Source: DATDAH01 sp963725155 (GTDB taxonomy: Bacteria; Actinomycetota; Acidimicrobiia; Acidimicrobiales; DATDAH01). From it: a stretch of DNA of 64,000 bases. Positions 50,116-61,459 of the stretch are shown here, in pieces. The notes under the pieces are model-generated. The model was not told the DNA's origin and ran no database searches. It saw only the letters and a list, made by a program, of their open reading frames with translations. The translations under genes and the position numbers were made by a program. How positions within the stretch are numbered: position 1 is the first letter of the stretch; each line of letters begins with the position of its first letter. The DNA is taken from assembly GCA_963725155.1 (NCBI GenBank), contig CAVRXU010000009.1, positions 1 through 64,000 of the forward strand, read 5' to 3'.

Positions 50116-51569
50116 CCGGCGTCCGGCGGGACTCCGCCGAAGGGCGATGGCTGCTGGCGGCCGCCGTCCTCGGCTCGGGCCTCGCCGCCCTCGACGCCAC
50201 CGTGATCAACGTGGCCCTCCCCGCCATCGGCGAGGACCTGGACACCGACATCACCGGCCTGCAGTGGATCCTCAACGGCTACCTGCTGACCCTGGCGTCG
50301 TTCCTCCTCCTCGGCGGCTCACTGGGTGACCGCTACGGCCGCCGGCGGGTCTTCGTCATCGGCGTCGTGTGGTTCGCCGGTGCGTCCCTCCTCTGCGGGC
50401 TGGCCCCCTCGGTCGAGGTCATGGTCGCGGCCCGGGCTCTCCAGGGCGTCGGCGGCGCCCTCCTGACCCCCGGCAGCCTCGCCCTCCTCCAGTCCGGCTT
50501 CCACCCCGCCGACCGGGCCCGGGCGATCGGGGCCTGGTCGGGCCTCGGCGGGGTGGCCACCGCCATCGGCCCCTTCGCCGGCGGTTGGCTGGTCAGCGCC
50601 GCCTCGTGGCGGTGGATCTTCCTGCTCAACCTGCCCATCGCCGCGCTCACCCTGCTGGCCACCCGCCACGTGCCCGAGAGCCGCGACACGACGATGCCCC
50701 CCGGCCTGGACATCGCCGGGTCCGTGGCCGCCGCCGTCGGCCTGGCCGGCGTGACCTGGGCCCTGATCGGGGCCGACAGTGGGGCGGCCGGCGTCCCCGC
50801 GGCCGCGGTCATCGGCGTGGGCTCCCTCCTGGCGTTCATCGCCATTCAGGCCCGCAGCCCCCACCCGCTCATGCCCCTGGAGCTGTTCGCCGACCGGTGG
50901 TTCTCGGCCACCAACGTGGTGACCCTGGCCCTGTACTTCGCGCTGGGCGGGTCGTTCTTCCTCCTGGTGGTCTACCTCCAGACCACGCTGGGCTACTCCC
51001 CTGTGGAAGCAGGCGCCGCCCTCTTCCCGCTCACCGTGATCATGTTCCTGCTCTCGGCCCGGGCCGCGGCGTTGGGCCAGCGCATCGGGCCCCGCATCCC
51101 CATGACCGTCGGGCCGATCGTCGCCGGGTTGGGGCTGCTCGGGCTCTCCCGGATCGAGGCGGGCTCGACCTACGTGGGCGACATCCTCCCCGCCATCCTC
51201 GTGTTCGGCGCCGGCCTGGTCACCACGGTGGCCCCGCTCACCGCCACCGTCTTGGCCTCGGCCGAGGAGCGCCACGCCGGGATCGCGTCCGGCGTCAACA
51301 ACACCGTGGCCCGCACGGCCGGCCTGCTGGCCGTGGCCGCCCTCCCCGGCCTGGCCGGGATCGGCCCGGGCGACTTCGTGGACCCCGTCGCCTTCACCGC
51401 CGGCTTCCAGCGGGCCATGCACATCACCGGATTCCTGGCCGCGGCCTCGGGGCTGATCGCGTTCATCTTCCTGACCGGTCGCATCCCCGCGCCGACCGAG
51501 GACGCCCCGCTCTGTCGCAGTTGTCCTCTGGATGCCCCCGGAATCCGGGCGCCGGAGCCCGCCCTCTGA
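50112..51569 (+). CDS. MFS transporter (DHA2, 14-TMS type)
   Basis: 485 residues, fourteen predicted hydrophobic segments, GDRYGRRRVF motif A and LDATVINVALPAI in TM1. Export of drugs or metabolites is probable; substrate unknown. GTG 50112 overlaps the cyclase stop by four bases. The 3' tail (CRSCPLDAPGIRAPEPAL) has two Cys and no clear function. Confidence 0.9.
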   Translation: MTGVRRDSAEGRWLLAAAVLGSGLAALDATVINVALPAIGEDLDTDITGLQWILNGYLLTLASFLLLGGSLGDRYGRRRVFVIGVVWFAGASLLCGLAPSVEVMVAARALQGVGGALLTPGSLALLQSGFHPADRARAIGAWSGLGGVATAIGPFAGGWLVSAASWRWIFLLNLPIAALTLLATRHVPESRDTTMPPGLDIAGSVAAAVGLAGVTWALIGADSGAAGVPAAAVIGVGSLLAFIAIQARSPHPLMPLELFADRWFSATNVVTLALYFALGGSFFLLVVYLQTTLGYSPVEAGAALFPLTVIMFLLSARAAALGQRIGPRIPMTVGPIVAGLGLLGLSRIEAGSTYVGDILPAILVFGAGLVTTVAPLTATVLASAEERHAGIASGVNNTVARTAGLLAVAALPGLAGIGPGDFVDPVAFTAGFQRAMHITGFLAAASGLIAFIFLTGRIPAPTEDAPLCRSCPLDAPGIRAPEPAL

Positions 51570-51577
51570 CCTGTCGC

Positions 51578-51593
51578 TGTGACGGATGTCACA
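51578..51593 (+). promoter_or_regulatory. CRP/GlxR-like site 1
   Basis: TGTGACGGATGTCACA, exact TGTGA-N6-TCACA. Its centre is 20 bp from that of site 2, i.e. on the same helix face. It precedes the Rpf-type gene. Confidence 0.65.
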
Positions 51594-51597
51594 CTTA

Positions 51598-51613
51598 CGT
51601 GACACAAGTCACA
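51598..51613 (+). promoter_or_regulatory. CRP/GlxR-like site 2
   Basis: CGTGACACAAGTCACA: one mismatch from the TGTGA-N6-TCACA pattern. Tandem arrangement with site 1. Confidence 0.55.
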
Positions 51614-51630
51614 CATGTGAAAGTTTCAGT

Positions 51631-51664
51631 TCGGTGACAGAAGTGACGACACTGTCATCACCGA
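51631..51664 (+). promoter_or_regulatory. Inverted repeat near the CRP-like pair
   Basis: TCGGTGA and TCACCGA arms (51631-51637, 51658-51664) with 20 bases between. A GTGAC direct repeat lies inside. Role unknown; the region upstream of the Rpf-type gene (51570-51818) has no other gene. Confidence 0.3.
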
Positions 51665-51818
51665 CCAAGAACGAGCTCTCGGCTCGATGGCCCCGGTTGC
51701 ATCGCTGAACAGCGCGACGCCCGGCGTGTCGCCGTCGTCCGGGACCTAGCGGCGGCTCCCCCTTCGTACCTCGTGCTGACGCGCGTGCCGTGGGACCGCC
51801 AGGAGGCAACCCATCAAC

Positions 51819-52313
51819 ATGCGCCGCATCGTGCTGCTCGCTGTGCTCTGCCTGGGCCTACCCGCCCTGGCCCTGGCGACCGGGGTCGGCTCGGCCGAGG
51901 CCCATCGCCGCCAAGCCATCGACGCCGAGTTCATCGCCCGGCTCCACGCCCATCACGGCCACGCCCAGTACCGCAACGGCCTGGGGACGCCGGGCCACAC
52001 CTGGCAGGCCTACCGCGATGAAGCCCGTCAGCTGCGGGCTTACCTGCACAACGTCGAGGTCAGCCGGCAGCGCCAGGCCCTGGTCGATCGCTGGCAGGGC
52101 GTCGCCAACTGCGAGAGCGGCGGCAACTGGCACATCAACAGCGGCAACGGCCACTACGGCGGCCTCCAGTTCAGCATCGGCACCTGGCAGTCCTACGGCG
52201 GCTCCGGCATGCCCCACGAGCAGGCGGCCTGGCGCCAGGCCGAAGTGGCCGAGCGGGTCCGGGCCACCTCCGGCCTCAGCGCCTGGCCCCACTGCGGCGG
52301 CAACTACGGCTGA
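51819..52313 (+). CDS. Rpf-type (resuscitation-promoting-factor-like) secreted muralytic protein
   Basis: 164 residues. Signal peptide about 1-28 (MRRIVLLAVLCLGLPALALA), a helical linker, then the Rpf/lysozyme-like domain: GVANCESGGNWHINSGNGHYGGLQF, with the catalytic Glu at residue 99, and a second Cys near the end (HCGGNYG). Acts on peptidoglycan glycan strands outside the cell, linked to exit from dormancy in Actinobacteria. CRP-like sites lie about 210-240 bp upstream. No ribosome site was checked as unusual; ATG 51819 follows GGAGGC. Confidence 0.88.
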   Translation: MRRIVLLAVLCLGLPALALATGVGSAEAHRRQAIDAEFIARLHAHHGHAQYRNGLGTPGHTWQAYRDEARQLRAYLHNVEVSRQRQALVDRWQGVANCESGGNWHINSGNGHYGGLQFSIGTWQSYGGSGMPHEQAAWRQAEVAERVRATSGLSAWPHCGGNYG

Positions 52314-52328
52314 CCGGCTGACTGAAGG

Positions 52329-53594
52329 TCAGCTGCGCCAGGGGCCGGTGGTGAGGACCTGCAGCGGGCCCCGGCTGGCCCAGCGACCGTTGCCGACCAC
52401 GATCTCCTGGCCACGGACGCCGTCCAGGTCCAACATGGCCGCGGTGTCCCCACAGCCGTGGTGCACGACCGGTGCGGCCACGGCCCGATAGTTCCAGCCC
52501 TGGGTGTGGACCAGGAGAAGATCGCGGGTGTTTCCGGCGTCGTGACAGCCCTGGACGACGAACAGGTCGTTGCCCCGCCGGCCGTCGACGTCACCGATGG
52601 CGACCCAGTTGCCGGCGGTCAGGGCCAGCACGTAGGTCGGGGCGGCGAAGCCCCCGTCATCATCGCCGGGCCAGACCGACAGCCGGTGGGTCCCCACGAC
52701 GACGAGATCGAGGAGGCCGTCGCCGTTGAGGTGGGCCAGCCGGGCACTGCGCGCCCCGCGTCGAGCAATGCCCAGCTCGTCGGCGACATCGACCAGGCGC
52801 CGCCCGCCGCCGGGGGCCGGCCGGTTGCGGAACAGGTACAGGCGGTCGGTGACCGAGGTGTTGGCGTGCCCCGGCTGGTTGCTCCCCCCGCACAGCAGGA
52901 GGTCCTGCCAGCCGTCACCGTTCTGGTCCACGGCCTGGACGCACACGGCCCCCTTGTCCCCGATCGGTCCGAGGCGAGGGTTGGTCATCGGCGGGGCCCC
53001 GTCACCGAGGAAGGTGCGGTTGGCCGACACCTCACCGCCGGTCCGCCCGGCCTCGTTGCCCACGAACAGGTCGAGGCCGTCGCGGTGGTCGAAGTCGGCG
53101 AAGGTCGTGCGCCGCCCTCGGCCGAACTCGTCGACCACGCCGTAGGCGGGGGCCCGCTGGGTCCAGGTCCCCTCCGACTCTTGGACGAACAGGCGATTCT
53201 GCCCGAGCGAGGAGCCCTGCTCCGCCCCCTGTGTGCAGTAGACGTCGCCGAGGCCATTCCCGTCGACGTCGCCGATCGCGCAACCGTGAGGGTCGGACAT
53301 GTTGCGGCTCAATCCCGCCTCGAGCCCCGGCCGTCGGTTGAGCCAGACCTGGACGCGGTCGTGGTCGGCGACCAGCAGGTCCGGAATGGCGTCGGCGTCG
53401 ACGCGGCCGACGACCAGGTCCCAGCTGTGGGTGTCCCGACTGAAGCCGAGGCTGCGACCGATGTCGACCAGGACGGGAAGCCCTTCGGGCGGGGACTCGT
53501 GCTGGGCCCGAGCCGACCCGGTGGCGACCGCCGGCGCCATCGCGACGAGTGCCGCCACCACCACCATCGTGCTCCGCCGAGCCCGGTGCGCCAC
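52329..53594 (-). CDS. Secreted FG-GAP/VCBS repeat beta-propeller protein
   Basis: 421 residues from GTG 53594 with a signal peptide (MVVVAALVAMAPAVATGSARAQ region). Several FG-GAP-type Ca-binding strands: DVDGNGLGDVY, DQNGDGWQDLL, NGDGLLDLV, DVDGRRGNDLF and DLDGVRGQEIV, which make a seven-bladed-like propeller outside the cell. Several Cys pairs are possible. Adhesion or carbohydrate binding are common roles; not shown here. TAGCGT lies eight bases before the GTG. Confidence 0.85.
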   Translation of the reverse strand: MAHRARRSTMVVVAALVAMAPAVATGSARAQHESPPEGLPVLVDIGRSLGFSRDTHSWDLVVGRVDADAIPDLLVADHDRVQVWLNRRPGLEAGLSRNMSDPHGCAIGDVDGNGLGDVYCTQGAEQGSSLGQNRLFVQESEGTWTQRAPAYGVVDEFGRGRRTTFADFDHRDGLDLFVGNEAGRTGGEVSANRTFLGDGAPPMTNPRLGPIGDKGAVCVQAVDQNGDGWQDLLLCGGSNQPGHANTSVTDRLYLFRNRPAPGGGRRLVDVADELGIARRGARSARLAHLNGDGLLDLVVVGTHRLSVWPGDDDGGFAAPTYVLALTAGNWVAIGDVDGRRGNDLFVVQGCHDAGNTRDLLLVHTQGWNYRAVAAPVVHHGCGDTAAMLDLDGVRGQEIVVGNGRWASRGPLQVLTTGPWRS

Positions 53595-53602
53595 GACGCC
53601 AG

Positions 53603-53608
53603 ACGCTA
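53603..53608 (-). promoter_or_regulatory. -10 element of the FG-GAP gene
   Basis: TAGCGT on the minus strand, eight bases before GTG 53594. Confidence 0.42.
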
Positions 53609-53636
53609 TGCCGCTCGTCGGTCGGTCGGGCGGCCC

Positions 53637-53642
53637 TAAGAT
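53637..53642 (+). promoter_or_regulatory. -10 element of the lipoprotein gene
   Basis: TAAGAT, about 36 bases before the ATG at 53679; here a GGAGG ribosome site is present (53664-53668), so this gene has a leader. Confidence 0.35.
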
Positions 53643-53678
53643 CCCGCCCCGATTCCAACGGCGGAGGAAAGGTTCCCA

Positions 53679-54401
53679 ATGTCCAACCAGAAGTTCCTGC
53701 GGCTCATCGCCCTGGTGTTCGTGTTCGGCCTCGTGGTCGCGGCCTGTGGTGGCGGCGACGACAGCGGCAACGAGGACGCCGGCACGGACCAGTCCGACGA
53801 GCCCGATGAGGAGACGACGACCACGACCGAGGACACCACCACCACGACGACCGAGGCGTCCGACGGCCGCGACGACGCCATCGGTGACTTCGGCAACGAG
53901 GTCGAGGACGACCTCGGCGACATCCCCACCGACACCACCAGCTACGGCGAGTACGTCACGGTCAGCGACGACTCCGGAACCGTCAGCGTCGAGGTGCCGG
54001 CGGCGTGGAGCGACGTCGACGGTTCGCCCGGCCTCTTCGGGCCCGACGTGATCGCGTCCACCGACGTGCAGGCCTGGATCCAGACCTACGAGCCCTCTGG
54101 CCTCGAGTTCCAGGCCACGGACATCGAGACCAACCAGAGCACCGACGAGATCCTCGACGCGGTGTCCACCGGCCAGGCCAGCCAGTGCACGTCGCTGGGC
54201 CGCCAGCCCTACAGCGACCCGCTGTACACGGGCGTGTCCGAGGTCTTCGAAGACTGCGCCGGCACCGAGACCGACTTCACGTGGGTCGCCTTCGAGCCCG
54301 CCGACCAGTCCTACCACGGGGTCATCGGGGTCCAGATCACCAACCAGGCCGACATCGAGGCCCTCGAGCGGGCCCTGGCCACCTTCATCGTCAACGTCTG
54401 A
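53679..54401 (+). CDS. Secreted Thr/Asp-rich lipoprotein
   Basis: 240 residues. Lipobox LVVAAC with Cys 23 marks a membrane-anchored outer lipoprotein. A long Glu/Thr linker is followed by a domain with two Cys pairs (QCTSLG and EDCAGTE) and VTVSDDSGTVSVEVPAAWSDVDG. No known family was recognised. It diverges from the FG-GAP gene. A hairpin follows ten bases after the stop. Confidence 0.82.
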   Translation: MSNQKFLRLIALVFVFGLVVAACGGGDDSGNEDAGTDQSDEPDEETTTTTEDTTTTTTEASDGRDDAIGDFGNEVEDDLGDIPTDTTSYGEYVTVSDDSGTVSVEVPAAWSDVDGSPGLFGPDVIASTDVQAWIQTYEPSGLEFQATDIETNQSTDEILDAVSTGQASQCTSLGRQPYSDPLYTGVSEVFEDCAGTETDFTWVAFEPADQSYHGVIGVQITNQADIEALERALATFIVNV

Positions 54402-54412
54402 CCCGTCCTGGT

Positions 54413-54445
54413 GGCTGGATGGGGTGCTCCGGCACCCATCCAGCC
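54413..54445 (+). terminator. Hairpin terminator of the lipoprotein gene
   Basis: GGCTGGATGGG(G)TGC pairs with GCACCCATCCAGCC with one bulged G, loop TCCG. It is 11 bases after the stop; no U-tract. Confidence 0.6.
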
Positions 54446-54457
54446 GTCGGAACGACT

Positions 54458-54463
54458 TACCGT
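54458..54463 (+). promoter_or_regulatory. -10 element of the membrane protein
   Basis: TACCGT, six bases before ATG 54470. Confidence 0.42.
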
Positions 54464-54469
54464 GCGGGC

Positions 54470-55039
54470 ATGGCCATCGACCGGGATCGCGCCGTGTCCA
54501 GCATCCAGGACCTCGCGGCCCGGGTGGCAGCGGTCGTGGGGCTGATCCAGTTCACCGTCTGGGGCCTCGCCCTGATCGCCGCCTTCGGCATCAGCACCTT
54601 CGTCGTGGCCGTCGGCCTGATCGGCGACTGGTCCCCTGACGCCCTCGTGTTCGCCCTCGTCGTCGGCGGCGCGACGGCGATCGCCCCCGTGATCCTGGTC
54701 CGCTTCGGAGTGGATCTCGGGCCCATCCGTCGGCTGCCTGAGGTCTCCGCCGCCGAGATGAAGGCCGCGGCGGGGACGATCAGCGCCAAGCTCAGGGATC
54801 GGGAACGGCGGTTCGTCGAGGCCCAGGGCCTGGGCCGGGTCCTCGGGCTGGGCGGGGCGCTCTGGGACCTGCGCAAGGACGTGGAAGGGCTGAAGGAGGG
54901 CGGGCTCGCCCCTGCCGCCGCGCTGGTCGAGACCCTGGTCCCCAGCCGCCTCATCCGGGTCGGGATCAGCGCCCTCGTCGCCCCGGTCGCAATGGCCATC
55001 GGGATGATGAGCCTGCTCTACGCCGTCATCACCACCTGA
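54470..55039 (+). CDS. Membrane protein of unknown function
   Basis: 189 residues from ATG 54470. Two hydrophobic segments (about 25-43 and 50-75) with a soluble helical region (RLPEVSAAEMKAAAGTISAKLRDR) and a third near the C-terminus. No known family recognised. The DEAD helicase is next, about 200 bp downstream. Confidence 0.7.
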   Translation: MAIDRDRAVSSIQDLAARVAAVVGLIQFTVWGLALIAAFGISTFVVAVGLIGDWSPDALVFALVVGGATAIAPVILVRFGVDLGPIRRLPEVSAAEMKAAAGTISAKLRDRERRFVEAQGLGRVLGLGGALWDLRKDVEGLKEGGLAPAAALVETLVPSRLIRVGISALVAPVAMAIGMMSLLYAVITT

Positions 55040-55068
55040 GGCGCCGAGGAAGCCCGCCCACCCCCCGC

Positions 55069-55074
55069 TACCCT
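55069..55074 (+). promoter_or_regulatory. -10 element and long 5' leader of the helicase gene
   Basis: TACCCT, giving a predicted transcript start near 55081 and about 155 bases of untranslated leader up to ATG 55238. The leader contains short inverted repeats (GCGGCGC-gacgt-GCGCCGG). Such leaders are typical of cold-shock and helicase genes. Confidence 0.4.
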
Positions 55075-55237
55075 GGGCCGCTGCCGCCGGGTGGAGGCAA
55101 GCGTCTTACTCGAAGCTCCCCGGCACGGCATCCTCCATCAACCCCCGTTCCGGCTGGATCGCCTCTCCACCGTTTCGATCCGCGGCGCGACGTGCGCCGG
55201 TCCGCTCGAAGCGGGCAGTCAGGAGCAGTACCCCCTC

Positions 55238-56605
<1,368 letters not shown>

Positions 56606-56606
56606 C

Positions 56607-56855
56607 ATGGCACGAAGTGGAGAGACGTTCGCCAAGCGGCAGCGCGAGAAGGCCCGCCAGGAGAAGCAGGCGGCCAAGCGCGCCCGGCGACTGGACAAGG
56701 AAGAGGAAGGCGTCGAGACCGAAGAGGCTCCCGACCTCGATGCGCTGATGGAGGAGTTCCGCATCATCAGCGAGAAGCACGCCGCCGGCGAGCTCGAGAG
56801 CGAGGAGTTCGAGGAGCGTCGGGACGAGATCCTGATGCAGCTCGGCGTCGAATGA
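56607..56855 (+). CDS. Small charged coiled-coil protein
   Basis: 82 residues, one base after the helicase stop. KRQREKARQEKQAAKRARRLDKEEE and LMEEFRIISEKHAAGELESEEFEERRDEILMQLG: strongly charged, helical, coiled-coil-like, the end similar to SHOCT tails. The tight link to the helicase suggests a shared role. A strong hairpin terminator follows. Confidence 0.72.
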   Translation: MARSGETFAKRQREKARQEKQAAKRARRLDKEEEGVETEEAPDLDALMEEFRIISEKHAAGELESEEFEERRDEILMQLGVE

Positions 56856-56877
56856 CCTGACGGCCACTGCGGCCCGA

Positions 56878-56918
56878 GGCCCGCTCCGTGCACCGCACGG
56901 AGCGGGCCTTGTCAGTTT
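56878..56918 (+). terminator. Strong hairpin terminator of the helicase operon
   Basis: Perfect 14-bp stem (56878-56891 and 56895-56908, GGCCCGCTCCGTGC), ACC loop, followed by TTGTCAGTTTT. The best terminator in the window, 23 bases after the stop. Confidence 0.85.
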
Positions 56919-56960
56919 TGGGCCGCGGCGCTCCCGCCGGCGATGGGGCAAGCTGTCCGG

Positions 56961-57263
56961 ATGATCATCGTGTCCGGAACGCTCACCATCGACCCCGCCG
57001 ACGTCGAGACGGCCATGGCCCTCGGGGCCACCATGGCCGAGGCCAGCCTGGCCGAGGAGGGCTGCCGCGCCTACGGCTTCTGGCAGGACCCCGCCGACCC
57101 CTCCCGGGCCCGGGTGTTCGAGGAATGGGCCTCCCAGGAGGCACTCGACCTGCACTTCGCCACACCCCACATGGCCGAGTTCATGACCGGCATCGGCCAG
57201 CTCAAGATCAGCGACATGGACCTCAGCAAGTACGCGGTGTCGGAGAAGGGCCCGCTCTTCTGA
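56961..57263 (+). CDS. Antibiotic-biosynthesis-monooxygenase (ABM) fold protein
   Basis: 100 residues from ATG 56961: MIIVSGTLTIDPADVETAM, GCRAYGFWQDP, VFEEWASQEALDLHF. Dimeric ferredoxin-like barrel that often degrades quinones or is of unknown function. Cytoplasmic. ATG 56961 was chosen over 56943 because the fold starts there. Confidence 0.85.
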   Translation: MIIVSGTLTIDPADVETAMALGATMAEASLAEEGCRAYGFWQDPADPSRARVFEEWASQEALDLHFATPHMAEFMTGIGQLKISDMDLSKYAVSEKGPLF

Positions 57264-57293
57264 TCGGACGGTCAAGGCCCGGAATACGGCGGT

Positions 57294-57299
57294 AGACTG
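57294..57299 (+). promoter_or_regulatory. -10 element of typA
   Basis: TAGACT, with predicted start near 57306 and about 44 bases of leader before ATG 57350; GAGAG near 57334 is a weak ribosome site. Confidence 0.35.
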
Positions 57300-57349
57300 C
57301 GGGCCGTCCTTCCCCCGGGACGAATCCCTTTTCCAGAGAGTTGCCCTTC

Positions 57350-59182
<1,833 letters not shown>

Positions 59183-59227
59183 GAGTCCCGTTCTGGGTCC
59201 GCCGCCGGTAGCCCGATCCCTGGCCGA

Positions 59228-59233
59228 TACGGT
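59228..59233 (+). promoter_or_regulatory. -10 element of the FKBP gene
   Basis: TACGGT, eight bases before ATG 59242. Confidence 0.4.
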
Positions 59234-59241
59234 CCCGGGCC

Positions 59242-59622
59242 ATGGCTGAGAACGAGAAGCCCCATGTGTACGTCACGCCCGGCGAGACCCCGCCCGCCGA
59301 CCTGGTGATCGAGGACCTCGAAGAGGGCACCGGCGCCGAAGCGACCCCGGGCCAGCCCGTCGAGGTCCACTACGTCGGTGTGGCGTGGAGCACCCGCCAG
59401 CAGTTCGACGCCAGCTGGGACCGGGGCGACACGTTCTCCTTCGGCCTCGGCCAGGGCCAGGTCATCAAGGGCTGGGACGAGGGTGTGGCCGGCATGAAGG
59501 TCGGCGGGCGGCGCCAGATCACCATCCCGCCCCACCTGGGCTACGGCAAGGCCGGGGCCGGTGGCGTCATCAAGGGCGGCGAGACCCTCGTCTTCGTCGT
59601 CGACCTCCTCGGGGTGGGTTGA
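59242..59622 (+). CDS. FKBP-type peptidyl-prolyl isomerase
   Basis: 126 residues, single FKBP domain: VEVHYVGVAWSTRQQFDASWDRG, QVIKGWDEGVAGMKVGGRRQ, PPHLGYGKAGAGGVIKGGETLVFVVDLL. No signal peptide, so cytoplasmic, accelerating prolyl isomerisation in folding proteins. TACGGT is eight bases upstream. It overlaps the DUF971 gene by four bases (TTGA). Confidence 0.93.
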   Translation: MAENEKPHVYVTPGETPPADLVIEDLEEGTGAEATPGQPVEVHYVGVAWSTRQQFDASWDRGDTFSFGLGQGQVIKGWDEGVAGMKVGGRRQITIPPHLGYGKAGAGGVIKGGETLVFVVDLLGVG

Positions 59623-59978
59623 CCGCTCGGGACGACCGCAACGAGCCCGGGTCGATCGACGTCGACCGGGCCGAGGCCGTCACCATCGAGTTCCTCGACG
59701 GTGAGGTGGCCCGCTTCGACCTGCTGGAGCTGCGTCAGGGGTGCCCCTGCGCGACGTGCCGCGCCCTCCGGGACCGGGGCGAGCCGACCTGGCCGCGGCC
59801 GGGCAGTCCGGAACCGTTGGCGATCAGGACCGCGGGCCTGCACGGCGGCTGGGGCCTGGCGGTGACCTGGAACGACGGCCACGCCACCGGCATCTACCCC
59901 TTCGACGCCCTCCGCCGGTGGCACGACGGCGAGGCGCCCTACGGCCCCGATTCCGGCCTCGGCGGTTCAGCTCCCTGA
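59619..59978 (+). CDS. DUF971 (gamma-butyrobetaine hydroxylase-like N-terminal) protein
   Basis: 119 residues from TTG 59619, which overlaps the FKBP stop. The DUF971 signature is clear: IEFLDGEVARFDLLELRQGCPCATCRALRD with three Cys (GCPCATC), then WGLAVTWNDGHATGIYPFDALRRW. Probably zinc-binding; in several bacteria linked to iron-sulfur or ubiquinone-related functions, but the biochemical role is unsettled. Its 3' end overlaps the convergent PLP gene by 12 bases. Confidence 0.88.
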   Translation: MTARDDRNEPGSIDVDRAEAVTIEFLDGEVARFDLLELRQGCPCATCRALRDRGEPTWPRPGSPEPLAIRTAGLHGGWGLAVTWNDGHATGIYPFDALRRWHDGEAPYGPDSGLGGSAP

Positions 59979-61424
59979 GGTGAGCTCGGCGCCGATGGCC
60001 AGGACGGCGTCGGCCAGCCCGTCGACGTCGGCCTCGGTGGTGCGGGGGTTGATGTAGCAGGGGCGGATGACGTAGCGACCCGCCACCCGGGTGCTGCTCG
60101 GCGCGTAGGGCGTGTCCCGCCGCAACCGGCGCAGCACCTCGGCGTTGATCTCGTCGAGGTCGGCGGCCGGGTGGTCGCCGGGCGGGACGAAGCGGAAGCA
60201 GACGATGGACAGCTCGGGCTCGGCCATCAGCTCGAGGCGGGGCTCGGCCCGCACCCGGTCGGCCAGGCGACGGGCGAAGCCGAGGTCGCGGCGCACCGTG
60301 GCCTGCACCCCTTCGAGGCCCAGCTCCCGGAGCAGGGCCCAGACCACCATCCCCCGAGCCGGCGCGGTCAGCTCGACGCCGTAGTCGGCGTAGGGGGCGC
60401 CCATGTCGTCGAACATCGACTCGGCGCTCTCCGGGGCGAAGGTGCCTTCGAGGTAGTCGGCGGGACCCTCGGTGAACGCCCGGTGCAACAGCCTGCGGTC
60501 CCGTACGAAGGTGGCCCCGATCCCGATGGGCGTGCAGAGCCACTTGTGGGGGTCGACGATGACCGAGTCGGCCCGGGCCACGGCGGCGAAGCGGGGCGCC
60601 AGCTCGGGGACGGCGGCGGCCAGCAGGCCGTACGCGCCGTCGACGTGGAACCAGACGTCGGTGGACCCGGCCAGGTCGGCGAGCTCGTCCAACGGGTCGA
60701 TGGCCCCGGTGTTGGTCGTCCCGGCGGTGCCCACGATGGCCACGGGCAGGATGCCCGCCTCACGGTCGGCGGCGATGGCCCGGGCGACGGCGTCGACATC
60801 GATGCGCTGGTGGTCGTCGACAGGGATGGGGTGCACGGCGTGCCGCCCCAGGCCGAGCACGGCCGCCGAACGGGCGATCGTGTTGTGGGCCTCGACCGAG
60901 GCGTAGACGCGTCCGGGCCCGTCGATGCCGTCCGCCGCCGGATCCACCCCGCGAGCCTCGTAGGCCGCCTGGCGGGCCGCGCCCAGGGCGACCAGGTTGG
61001 CCACCGAGCCACCGGTCGAATAGACGCCCTGGTAGCGGGCGGGCACGCCGAACAGGCTCTGCAGCCACTGCAGCGACATCGCTTCGAGGTGGTTGGGGGC
61101 GGTCAGCAGGTAGCGGTGGGGGCTGGCCGCGGTGGCGGCGAGGTTGGCCACGACACCGGTGGTGGTCGGGCCGTTGACGATGAAGCCGGAGAACCCGGGC
61201 TTGCCCACTCTCGGCCCGTAGGGCACGACCAGGCGAGCCAGCTCGTCCACGACCTGCTCGACGCCGACGCCGACGTCGGGCAGGGGGCCGTCGAGCTCGG
61301 ACAGCCAGTCCCCCCGGTCGGCAGGGCGCGGGTCCGGTGTGTCCCACCGCCAGACGGCCTCCAGGTGCGGCAGCAGCTCGACGATGGCCTCGGTCAGGCG
61401 TCCGGTCTCGGCCGTGTCCCCCAT
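59967..61424 (-). CDS. PLP-dependent decarboxylase (group II amino-acid type)
   Basis: 485 residues from ATG 61424. Aspartate-aminotransferase-fold enzyme: STGGSVANLVAL phosphate loop, HVDGAYG with the PLP-ring Asp, and SVIVDPHKWL with the Lys that forms the aldimine. It resembles aromatic/amino-acid decarboxylases; which amine is produced cannot be told. TAGCCT lies seven bases before the start. Cytoplasmic. Confidence 0.9.
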   Translation of the reverse strand: MGDTAETGRLTEAIVELLPHLEAVWRWDTPDPRPADRGDWLSELDGPLPDVGVGVEQVVDELARLVVPYGPRVGKPGFSGFIVNGPTTTGVVANLAATAASPHRYLLTAPNHLEAMSLQWLQSLFGVPARYQGVYSTGGSVANLVALGAARQAAYEARGVDPAADGIDGPGRVYASVEAHNTIARSAAVLGLGRHAVHPIPVDDHQRIDVDAVARAIAADREAGILPVAIVGTAGTTNTGAIDPLDELADLAGSTDVWFHVDGAYGLLAAAVPELAPRFAAVARADSVIVDPHKWLCTPIGIGATFVRDRRLLHRAFTEGPADYLEGTFAPESAESMFDDMGAPYADYGVELTAPARGMVVWALLRELGLEGVQATVRRDLGFARRLADRVRAEPRLELMAEPELSIVCFRFVPPGDHPAADLDEINAEVLRRLRRDTPYAPSSTRVAGRYVIRPCYINPRTTEADVDGLADAVLAIGAELTSGS

Positions 61425-61431
61425 CGCTCGG

Positions 61432-61437
61432 AGGCTA
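61432..61437 (-). promoter_or_regulatory. -10 element of the decarboxylase
   Basis: TAGCCT on the minus strand, seven bases before ATG 61424. Confidence 0.42.
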
Positions 61438-61459
61438 CGCGGCGGTCGGGGGAGGCCGC

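Noticed and set aside
51570..51818. c-di-AMP (ydaO) riboswitch before the Rpf-type gene, as known in some Actinobacteria
   Set aside because: I could not find its conserved sequence blocks in this region; only CRP-like sites and simple repeats are seen.
59189..59208. Half copy of the type B palindrome after typA (CGTTCTGGGTCC)
   Set aside because: The matching right arm is absent and the match is short; it may be chance in GC-rich sequence.
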